A stretch of DNA of 5,069 nt from CAZCTO01 sp964501725 (GTDB lineage Bacteria; Bacillota; Clostridia; Saccharofermentanales; Saccharofermentanaceae): NCBI GenBank assembly GCA_964501725.1, contig CAZCTO010000037.1:1-5069 (forward strand), given 5' to 3'. Both the position numbers and the translations under genes were made by a program. This document shows, one piece after another, positions 1 to 5,069 of the stretch. Under the pieces are notes generated by a model. The model had not been told where the DNA came from. It saw nothing but the letters and a program-made list of their open reading frames with translations, and made no database searches. Each line of letters opens with the position of its first letter. Position 1 is the stretch's first letter.

Positions 1-160
1 AAATTATCATTATAAACCAAAACCATACTGGATCAAAAGCTAAAGAAATAAAATATCCTAATGCAACAATAACTACAAAAACAGTTAAAATTAAAAAAAA
101 TGATTTTCTTTTATTTTTAGATATCTGATCTCTAAAGTCAATTCTTTGATATTTTTCCAT
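1..160 (-). CDS. htpX: HtpX-like M48 family membrane metalloprotease, N-terminal fragment (gene runs off the left edge)
   Basis: Only the first 53 codons are in the window; the ORF is open to base 1. The protein starts MEKYQRIDFRDQISKNKRKS, then a hydrophobic segment at about residues 21-42 (FFLILTVFVV...GYFISLAF), a short DP-containing turn, and the start of a second hydrophobic stretch (VWFWFIMII). A short polar N-terminus with a QI-x-x-NKRKS motif leading into a helix that contains LGY is what I recall of the HtpX family. These are integral membrane zinc endopeptidases of about 290-310 residues that degrade misfolded membrane proteins. The zinc-binding HExxH motif would lie beyond the window, so catalysis cannot be checked. 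The ATG at 160 is the only start codon in the open frame, which is closed upstream by a stop at 185-187. It is transcribed in the same direction as the surface-protein gene, 44 bp downstream of it, but appears to have its own promoter. The alternative is an unrelated multi-pass membrane protein. Confidence 0.65.
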   Translation of the reverse strand, partial: MEKYQRIDFRDQISKNKRKSFFLILTVFVVIVALGYFISLAFDPVWFWFIMII

Positions 161-204
161 ATTTAGGTATGGAAAAAAGACTTTTTAAGACTAACGAATA
201 ATTT
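161..204 (-). terminator. Possible poly-T terminator after the surface-protein gene
   Basis: On the minus strand, a short T-rich run (T6 at 178..173) lies about 27 nt past the surface-gene stop codon, without any hairpin I can see. Archaeal termination often needs only a T-run. The same bases fall between the TATA-like element and the start of the htpX-like gene, so this may simply be an AT-rich initiation region. Confidence 0.25.
179..198 (-). promoter_or_regulatory. Archaeal-type promoter element (TATA-like box) for the htpX-like gene
   Basis: Read on the minus strand, the element is TTCGTTAGTCTTAAAAAGTC. Its AT-rich core CTTAAAAAG is centred about 25 nt before the A of the ATG at 160, the expected position for a TATA box driving a leaderless transcript. 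No Shine-Dalgarno sequence precedes the ATG. The element matches 18 of 20 bases of the one upstream of the surface-protein gene, which strengthens the call. The TFB recognition element just upstream is not clearly recognisable. Confidence 0.55.
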
Positions 205-2673
205 TTAATAACTAGACTCAAAAGGTCCTAAATCTGGTGCACTTCCAGAATAAGATAATCCTACATTAACGCCCCTATTAATTAAATCACTTCCCTGAGC
301 CAAATGCCCAAAGGTAATATCTGGCAAAGATCCATCAGCTTTTCTTGGAGCAGTAAGTTGAGAAGTATCAAGGCTTACAAAATCAGCATTAGTAACAGTA
401 TAATTGGGATTATACTCCCACCACCAATCTGCATCTACCATTCCAGTTGAAATCCATGTATTTGCTACTGTGTCTACCGTAGTCTCATATAAATAAACCT
501 CATAGGGATTCCCTGTAGCTTCAGTCTGCTGAGCAGCATAAGCAATATTATTTCTATAAATTGAACCATCAGCATCAGAATACCCTATGCCGTTTCGATA
601 TGCAAGATTATTATAAAAAATTGCCCCATTTGGAAGCTGATCCTGATAATTAACAACAATGTTATTATAGAATCCTACTCCAATATTATCTGCTGCTATA
701 CAATTTTCAAATCTCACATAATTTTCAGCCCCATAGATATAATCTGGGATACTTACTATATTTACACCTGTAACCTTAAATCCATTACCTTCAATAGCCC
801 ATAAGGATGATAAATCCTTATATTTATCCGTGGACATTGCCCAGCAATTCTTAAATGTCCTGTATTCAGAACCGCTTGGATCAAATCCATCATCTGCATA
901 ATTCCATGCTCTGCATCCTTCCCAATAAAAGTAATTTCCTTCATATCCCTGAACCTTCCAACCATCAGCAGCGTTTCCGGGCTCCATTGCATATCTGTCA
1001 TAAAGATTATATGCATCACAGTTTATCCAGCTCGTATTGTCTGAGTTAAATAATGCCCCAGGACCATCAACTTCATTCCATGCACCGCTCCAATGCGTGA
1101 ATCCTCTTCCATCAATATCATGAACAATTATGTTTTCAAATTTGAAATTAGCTCCATTTGCACCGAAACCAAATGCTTCAGAATATACTTTCACATGACT
1201 TGGATCAGGAGGAGTCTGATAGATATTCCTTATTGTTAAACCCCTGAAATAAAGATATTCGGCATTGTCTACTCCTATTCCTCCATTCCATCTGTTACTA
1301 TTTGGGGTAGCAAGACTTCCATCCAAAATAGGGGTTTCACCAGGATAATTATAATATCTAATTGGAGCTTGTGCTGTCCCACTTCTTCCAACTCCATATC
1401 CAACAGGATCTATAAGCATTCCTATGGGTGCACTTCCAGCAATATGCTCTGTAAACATATAAACTCCTCCACGAATATAAACAATATCTCCTGCGTGGGC
1501 CACATCTACTCCTTTTTGCCAAGTTGCAAATGGCTGCTCAAATGTTCCTGGATTATTATCATTACCATTCACTGCAACAAAATAAGTATTTCCTGCTACA
1601 GTTAACAAGCACACTCCATTAGAACAATATTCTCCAGAATTACAAGTAACTGTTCCACAATCAATTACAACATTTTTTATGCATGTTCCATTTACTGCAC
1701 AAGTATATCCTGTTGAACAAGTTCCGCAGTTTAATGTTCCACTACATCCATCAGAAACTGTTCCGCATGTTCTCCCTAATGCTAAACAAGTTGTAGGAAC
1801 ACAGTCTTTCATGCATGTTCCATTTACTGCACAAGTATATCCTGTTGAACAAGTTCCACAATTAGTGCTTACTCCACAAATGCTATGTGTACCACAAGTA
1901 TACTTTAATGAAGAACAAGTATCAGTGCATGTAGAATTTTCAATACACAACCCTGAGCTACAAACATATCCTGTAGAACAGGTCCCGCAATTTACACTCT
2001 GACCACAAATAGTCTGAGTACCACATTGGTAAACTAGAGATGAACAAGTATCAGTGCATGTTGTTGTGGTGCTGCTTCCACCAGAACTCCCTCCTCCACC
2101 TCCAGAAGAAGTTGATTCCTTAATGCATTTGTAATTCAGGCAAAAATATCCAGAAGAACATCCATTGCCACATTGCAATCCACAATCACTATATCCGCAC
2201 TGAGCATTTGGAGGACAGTAATTAGAACAAGTATCAGGAGTTATATACTCGTCTTTGACCTTTCCAAGAACTTCTTTTCCTTCTTTGTCTAAGTAAATAG
2301 GTGTAACTGAAATCTTTTTCAGTTTTGAGGCATTCATTAAAAGGAAATTTAATGAAAAGTTTCCGCTCTCATTTTCAGGAATAAACCCGTTAATCCTTAT
2401 AACCTCTGTCGTAGAGTCGTCTTCAGCAGCAAAACTTAATCCAATGAATTCCCCTTCGCCTGAATTTCTTTTTAGTGTTAAATCAAGGGTATTATCATTA
2501 ATTTTTTTCACCTGAGAGATCTTTAAATCTAGTTGCGAATCATCTAATACCTTATATTTGTTATCCTTCATAATCCCGCTTACTATGAAGTAAATTATCA
2601 CAATGAGGGCAAGAATTAAGACACCTATAATTATATTTACAGCTAACCTAGAAATTTCACCCTTTTTCTGCAT
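205..2673 (-). CDS. Membrane-anchored, Cys-rich surface protein with a PL9-like parallel beta-helix (putative polysaccharide lyase)
   Basis: A modular 822-residue protein predicted to sit on the outer cell surface; residues are counted from the ATG at 2673. Residues 1-8 (MQKKGEIS) form a short class III, type IV pilin-like signal with likely cleavage after KKG, followed by a hydrophobic helix at 10-31. Residues 38-146 look beta-rich and resemble head domains of archaeal pilin-like proteins. Residues 149-355 hold 36 cysteines in units of 8, 8, 8, 8 and 4, with a Gly/Ser/Thr linker at 187-205. Residues 363-818 form a right-handed beta-helix that opens with GNDNNPGT and YIRGGVY and ends in GSAPDLGPFE, both typical of bacterial polysaccharide lyases. 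D570, D594, D595, D598 and K633 match the Ca2+ ligands and catalytic Lys I recall for PL9 Pel9A. Several N-x-S/T sequons are present. The ATG at 2679 (two codons upstream) is possible, but promoter spacing favours 2673. Enzymatic activity and substrate are inferred; a binding-only beta-helix remains possible. Confidence 0.88.
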   Translation of the reverse strand: MQKKGEISRLAVNIIIGVLILALIVIIYFIVSGIMKDNKYKVLDDSQLDLKISQVKKINDNTLDLTLKRNSGEGEFIGLSFAAEDDSTTEVIRINGFIPENESGNFSLNFLLMNASKLKKISVTPIYLDKEGKEVLGKVKDEYITPDTCSNYCPPNAQCGYSDCGLQCGNGCSSGYFCLNYKCIKESTSSGGGGGSSGGSSTTTTCTDTCSSLVYQCGTQTICGQSVNCGTCSTGYVCSSGLCIENSTCTDTCSSLKYTCGTHSICGVSTNCGTCSTGYTCAVNGTCMKDCVPTTCLALGRTCGTVSDGCSGTLNCGTCSTGYTCAVNGTCIKNVVIDCGTVTCNSGEYCSNGVCLLTVAGNTYFVAVNGNDNNPGTFEQPFATWQKGVDVAHAGDIVYIRGGVYMFTEHIAGSAPIGMLIDPVGYGVGRSGTAQAPIRYYNYPGETPILDGSLATPNSNRWNGGIGVDNAEYLYFRGLTIRNIYQTPPDPSHVKVYSEAFGFGANGANFKFENIIVHDIDGRGFTHWSGAWNEVDGPGALFNSDNTSWINCDAYNLYDRYAMEPGNAADGWKVQGYEGNYFYWEGCRAWNYADDGFDPSGSEYRTFKNCWAMSTDKYKDLSSLWAIEGNGFKVTGVNIVSIPDYIYGAENYVRFENCIAADNIGVGFYNNIVVNYQDQLPNGAIFYNNLAYRNGIGYSDADGSIYRNNIAYAAQQTEATGNPYEVYLYETTVDTVANTWISTGMVDADWWWEYNPNYTVTNADFVSLDTSQLTAPRKADGSLPDITFGHLAQGSDLINRGVNVGLSYSGSAPDLGPFESSY
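220..1587 (-). other. Right-handed parallel beta-helix (PL9-like) domain of the surface protein
   Basis: This stretch encodes residues 363-818. It shows recurring short turns rich in N, F/Y and C, such as FKFENIIVHDI, WINCDAYNLY, FKNCWAM, VRFENCIAADN, IFYNNLAYRN and IYRNNIAY, which are beta-helix coils with an asparagine-ladder look. The ADDGFD and GNGFKV motifs sit where PL9 enzymes carry the calcium cluster and the base lysine. Four cysteines lie in this domain, apart from the stalk. Family PL9 cleaves acidic polysaccharides such as pectate by beta-elimination; the substrate here is unknown. Confidence 0.8.
1679..1725. repeat. 47-bp exact direct repeat, copy A
   Basis: Identical base for base to 1811-1857, offset 132 bp (44 codons, in frame). 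It lies in the surface-protein gene and encodes the GTCSTGYTCAVNGTC core of the third Cys-rich unit. Identity ends at a single mismatch on each side. Confidence 0.95.
1811..1857. repeat. 47-bp exact direct repeat, copy B
   Basis: Second copy of the repeat at 1679-1725, encoding the same core in the second Cys-rich unit. A shorter 20-bp exact pair (1913-1932 and 2042-2061, offset 129 bp = 43 codons) links the starts of units one and two in the same way. Confidence 0.95.
2059..2115 (-). other. Gly/Ser/Thr-rich flexible linker in the surface protein
   Basis: Encodes residues 187-205, SSGGGGGSSGGSS followed by TTTT and flanking residues. It separates the first Cys-rich unit from the three similar units. 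Such low-complexity segments commonly act as flexible or O-glycosylated spacers in surface proteins; glycosylation here is inference. Confidence 0.85.
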
Positions 2674-2691
2674 AGGCATATTAAGAATTGG

Positions 2692-2711
2692 GACTTTTTA
2701 AGATTAACCAA
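2692..2711 (-). promoter_or_regulatory. Archaeal-type promoter element for the surface-protein gene
   Basis: Read on the minus strand, the element is TTGGTTAATCTTAAAAAGTC, matching the htpX-like promoter element (198..179) at 18 of 20 positions, including an identical 12-base core TCTTAAAAAGTC. The gap to the ATG at 2673 is 18 nt, exactly as for htpX; to the ATG at 2679 it is only 12 nt. There is no Shine-Dalgarno sequence, so a leaderless transcript starting at or near 2673 is likely. Confidence 0.6.
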
Positions 2712-2765
2712 AAACAACCAAAACCCTTAAATAATGACACTTAATTAATTTAAATCAAGGATTGT

Positions 2766-2785
2766 AAGAGGTTTCTATAGAATTA
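2766..2785 (+). promoter_or_regulatory. Candidate promoter for the Lhr-type helicase gene
   Basis: A purine-rich AAGAGG followed by TTTCTATAGAATT is centred about 25 nt before the ATG at 2804, consistent in position with a BRE/TATA pair and a leaderless mRNA. The box is a weak match. CTTAAATAA at about 2726-2734 is a better TATA but would leave a leader of roughly 50 nt; in that case AAGG at 2791-2794, 9 nt before the ATG, could act as a weak ribosome binding site. The sequence cannot settle which is used. Confidence 0.3.
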
Positions 2786-2803
2786 AACATAAGGCTATTT
2801 AAA

Positions 2804-5069
2804 ATGACACATATTTCAGAAGCAACACAATATTCCAAAAAAGAAATAGAAGAAATACTTCATCCACTTGTAAAAGAATGGTTTTTCTCGAAATTCGAGG
2901 ATTTTTCAGAATCTCAAAGATTTGGAGTAATGAATATTCACAAAAAACAAGATATTCTTATTTCTGCTCCCACAGGAGGAGGTAAAACTTTAACTGCATT
3001 CCTTTCAATATTAAATCAATTAGTATATTTATCGGAAAAAAATGAACTAAAAAAGAAAGTATATTGTGTTTACGTAAGCCCATTAAAAGCTCTTAACAAT
3101 GATATCCACAAAAACCTTATAGAACCCCTTGAAGAAATAAATGAGCTTGCAAAATCCAAAGGAATAAATCTACAAAAAATAATTGTGGGGTTAAGAACAG
3201 GAGATACAACCACTTCTGAAAAAGCAAAGATGGCAAAAAATCCTCCACACATACTTATAACAACTCCTGAATCTCTTGCAATTGTTTTAACAACAAAAAA
3301 ATTCGTAGAATCATTTCAAGATGTAGAATATTGCATTATTGATGAAATCCACTCTTTAGGAAACAAAAGAGGTTCTTTTTTAAGTTTAAATGTTGAAAGA
3401 CTTAACTCTATTGCAAAAACAATACCTGTTAAAATAGGTTTAAGTGCAACAATAGAACCATTAGAAGAAGTTGCAAAATACTTAGTAGGAATAGCTGAAG
3501 ACAGAAAAGTTAAGATTGCAAAAGTAATGTCTCATAAAAAATTGGATTTAGATGTTTTAATTCCCACAACAAATTTAATTTGGGAAAATAAACCTCATAT
3601 ACATATGTATCACTTAATACATGATTTAGTTAAAGAACATAAAACCACCTTAATCTTCACAAATACACGTTCAGCAACAGAAAGAATTGTTAATTACCTA
3701 AAAGATAAATTTCCCGTAGATTACACTGATGAAAACATTGCAGCACATCACTCTTCTTTAAGTAAAGGGCACAGATTTGCAATTGAAGAAAATCTCAGAC
3801 AAGGAAATCTTAAAGTAGTTGTATGTTCAACTTCTCTGGAATTAGGAATAGATATAGGATATATTGATTTGGTTATACTTTTAGGTAGCCCAAAAGCTTC
3901 GTCAAGAGCACTCCAAAGAGTAGGAAGAGCAGGACATAAATTGCATGAAACAGCAAAAGGAAGATTCATTGTATTAGACCGAGATGATTTAATTGAATGT
4001 TCTGTAATTCAAAAAGAGATGTATGAAGCAAGAATAGATAAAATACATTTTCCAAGAAATGCTTTAGATGTTCTTTCTCAAACAATATTTGGGATGGCAA
4101 TAAGTCAACCTTGGAAATTAGAAGATATCCTAAATCTAATAAGAAAAAGTTATTGTTATCAAGATTTAACAAAAGAAGATTTTCTTTCAGTTATAAGTTA
4201 TTTATCTGGAGAATATGATTTAGAAAAAGATAGAGTTTATGCAAAAATTTGGTATGATAAAGACACAAAAGAAATAGGAAAAAGAGGAAAGTTAGCAAGA
4301 GTGTTATATTTAACAAATCTGGGGACAATTCCAGAAGAATCTTTTGTTACTGTAAAACTTCAAACAGGAGATAAAATAGGTGTCATTGATGAATCTTTTA
4401 TGAACAGAATGCATAAAGGAGATGTTTTTGTTTTAGGTGGAAGTAAATACTCATATCTATACACTAAGGGAATGAATTTATATGTCAAACCCTCTCCCGA
4501 ACGTTCTCCTACAATACCTTCTTGGTTTTCAGAAACTCTTCCATTAAGTTTTGATTCTGCTTTGGAAATATCAAAATTCAGAAAAGAAACAAGAAAAAAA
4601 TTTGAAAAAAAACTAGACAAAGAAAAAATAAAAGAATTCATAATGAAATATACATATACTTCAACCCAAGTTTCAGAAGAGATTTATGAGTACTTTAATC
4701 AACAATTCCACTTTTCTGAAATTCCAGATATAGATACAATAACAATTGAAAAATACACAGATGAAAGAGACGATAAAAAATATATCCTTGTAAACTCCAT
4801 GTACGGTCGCAGAGTTAATGATGCCCTCTCTCGTGCTTTAGCCTATTTAATGGGAACTAAAGGTTCTGCAAAAAGAGATGTTGAAGTTGGAATTTCTGAT
4901 AGGGGATTTTATCTCTCTTCTGAAAACACACATATAGAAAAAGCATTTGAACAACTTAACTCCAAAAATATAGAAGAGACATTAAAACAAGCTATTGAAA
5001 AAACAGATGTTCTCACAAAAAAATTCAGGCATTGTGCAACAAGGGGTTTAATGATTTTAAGAACTTATA
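2804..5069 (+). CDS. lhr: Lhr-type superfamily 2 ATP-dependent helicase (3' end beyond the window)
   Basis: The 755 codons in the window are open to the right edge. All core SF2 motifs are present: Walker A APTGGGKT (55-62), Ia VSPLKALNND (91-100), Ib TTPES (153-157), Walker B DEIH (180-183), III SAT (214-216), IV LIFTNTRSATE (283-293), V STSLELGIDIG (342-352) and VI QRVGRAGH (371-378). DEIH with motif V SLELGIDIG and the downstream signatures PSWFSETLPLSF (572-583) and YGRRVNDALSRALAY (667-681) identifies the Lhr family, whose conserved winged-helix and Lhr-core regions follow the two RecA domains. FRHCATRGLMILR (741-753) is a late Lhr block, so I expect roughly 100-150 further residues. Archaeal Lhr proteins translocate 3'-5' on single strands and unwind or anneal DNA and RNA in repair or RNA metabolism. 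The ATG at 2804 is chosen because the frame is closed by TAA at 2765-2767 and no earlier ATG exists. It is divergent from the surface-protein gene. Confidence 0.95.
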   Translation, partial: MTHISEATQYSKKEIEEILHPLVKEWFFSKFEDFSESQRFGVMNIHKKQDILISAPTGGGKTLTAFLSILNQLVYLSEKNELKKKVYCVYVSPLKALNNDIHKNLIEPLEEINELAKSKGINLQKIIVGLRTGDTTTSEKAKMAKNPPHILITTPESLAIVLTTKKFVESFQDVEYCIIDEIHSLGNKRGSFLSLNVERLNSIAKTIPVKIGLSATIEPLEEVAKYLVGIAEDRKVKIAKVMSHKKLDLDVLIPTTNLIWENKPHIHMYHLIHDLVKEHKTTLIFTNTRSATERIVNYLKDKFPVDYTDENIAAHHSSLSKGHRFAIEENLRQGNLKVVVCSTSLELGIDIGYIDLVILLGSPKASSRALQRVGRAGHKLHETAKGRFIVLDRDDLIECSVIQKEMYEARIDKIHFPRNALDVLSQTIFGMAISQPWKLEDILNLIRKSYCYQDLTKEDFLSVISYLSGEYDLEKDRVYAKIWYDKDTKEIGKRGKLARVLYLTNLGTIPEESFVTVKLQTGDKIGVIDESFMNRMHKGDVFVLGGSKYSYLYTKGMNLYVKPSPERSPTIPSWFSETLPLSFDSALEISKFRKETRKKFEKKLDKEKIKEFIMKYTYTSTQVSEEIYEYFNQQFHFSEIPDIDTITIEKYTDERDDKKYILVNSMYGRRVNDALSRALAYLMGTKGSAKRDVEVGISDRGFYLSSENTHIEKAFEQLNSKNIEETLKQAIEKTDVLTKKFRHCATRGLMILRTY

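Larger units (their letters stand above)
1609..2229 (-). repeat. Tandem Cys-rich units of the surface-protein stalk
   Basis: Encodes residues 149-355. Three related units start at Cys206, Cys249 and Cys291 and follow C-x3/4-C-x6-C-x5/6-C-x5-C-x2-C-x5-C-x4/5-C; the shared core is NCGTCSTGY-x-C. A more divergent 8-Cys unit (149-183) precedes the linker and a 4-Cys half unit (339-355) follows. The cysteine total is even (36), consistent with disulfide-stabilised knots in an extracellular spacer or carbohydrate-binding stalk. I cannot assign a named domain. DNA-level similarity between units indicates expansion by duplication. Confidence 0.85.
2680..2803. other. Divergent intergenic promoter region between the surface-protein and helicase genes
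   Basis: AT-rich spacer between divergently transcribed genes. It holds the minus-strand promoter element (2711..2692), an A/C-rich stretch (AACCAAAAACAACCAAAACC from 2706) and several plus-strand TATA-like candidates (CTTAAATAA near 2726-2734, TTTAAATC near 2750-2756, CTATAGAA near 2775-2782). No convincing small ORF or RNA hairpin was seen. Confidence 0.6.

Noticed and set aside
762..1605. Short open frames overlapping the beta-helix coding region (minus 762-1019, plus 855-1049, plus 1369-1605)
   Set aside because: They are alternative-frame shadows of a continuous 822-residue protein with conserved features across the whole interval.
1679..2002. A 107-codon plus-strand open frame containing a repeated FMHVPFTAQVYPVEQVPQ peptide
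   Set aside because: It is the antisense shadow of the Cys-rich repeats; its internal repeat is simply the 47-bp duplication read on the other strand, and the sense frame has clear domain structure.
1609..2229. Tandem repeats with regular spacing, considered as a CRISPR array
   Set aside because: The repeats are coding, the between-repeat sequence is itself homologous among units, and the periods (129 and 132 bp) are far too long.
2966..2989. Walker A written APTGGGKT rather than the more usual APTGSGKT or APTGAGKT
   Set aside because: The GxGKT core is kept and Gly at this position is tolerated; there is no reason to expect loss of ATP binding.
3070..4641. Several minus-strand open frames of 60-93 codons
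   Set aside because: All lie opposite the Lhr-type helicase, whose motifs are intact throughout. They have no recognisable domains or promoter signals.
2804..5069. Large helicase considered as part of a defence system
   Set aside because: The motifs and C-terminal signatures are those of housekeeping Lhr proteins, and no nuclease, methylase or other defence partner is encoded in the window. The right flank is not visible.

Overview
The window looks like a piece of an archaeal chromosome, most likely a small-genome DPANN-type lineage (Woesearchaeota/Pacearchaeota-like). That placement is an inference from four things. The surface protein begins with a class III (archaeal type IV pilin-like) signal, KKG-EIS followed by a hydrophobic helix. 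The large helicase is of the archaeal Lhr type. The two minus-strand genes have an AT-rich, TATA-like element about 25 nt upstream of their ATG and no Shine-Dalgarno sequence, as expected for leaderless archaeal transcripts. The DNA is AT-rich.

Layout. At the left edge, on the minus strand (160..1), is the N-terminus of a membrane protein that resembles the M48 metalloprotease HtpX; the rest lies outside the window. Upstream of it, also on the minus strand, is one large gene (205..2673) for a modular cell-surface protein. From N- to C-terminus it has a pilin-like membrane anchor, a small beta-rich domain, a cysteine-rich stalk of four 8-Cys units plus a half unit, interrupted by a Gly/Ser/Thr linker, and a right-handed parallel beta-helix. 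The beta-helix carries residues that match the calcium site and catalytic lysine of family PL9 pectate lyases in identity and nearly in spacing. A divergent intergenic region of about 130 bp follows. The plus strand then holds a gene (2804 to beyond 5069) for a large Lhr-type superfamily 2 helicase with all core motifs; its 3' end is cut by the window.

The three genes do not form an obvious pathway. The helicase is a housekeeping-type nucleic-acid enzyme, HtpX is membrane protein quality control, and the surface protein is the accessory, possibly horizontally assembled element. Two observations deserve most attention. The first is the predicted membrane-tethered, potentially active polysaccharide lyase in what appears to be an archaeon. 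The second is a 20-nt promoter-like element shared (18/20 identical) by the two minus-strand genes, lying exactly 18 nt from the ATG in both cases if the surface protein starts at its second Met codon. No RNA genes, CRISPR arrays, insertion sequences or defence cassettes were seen.
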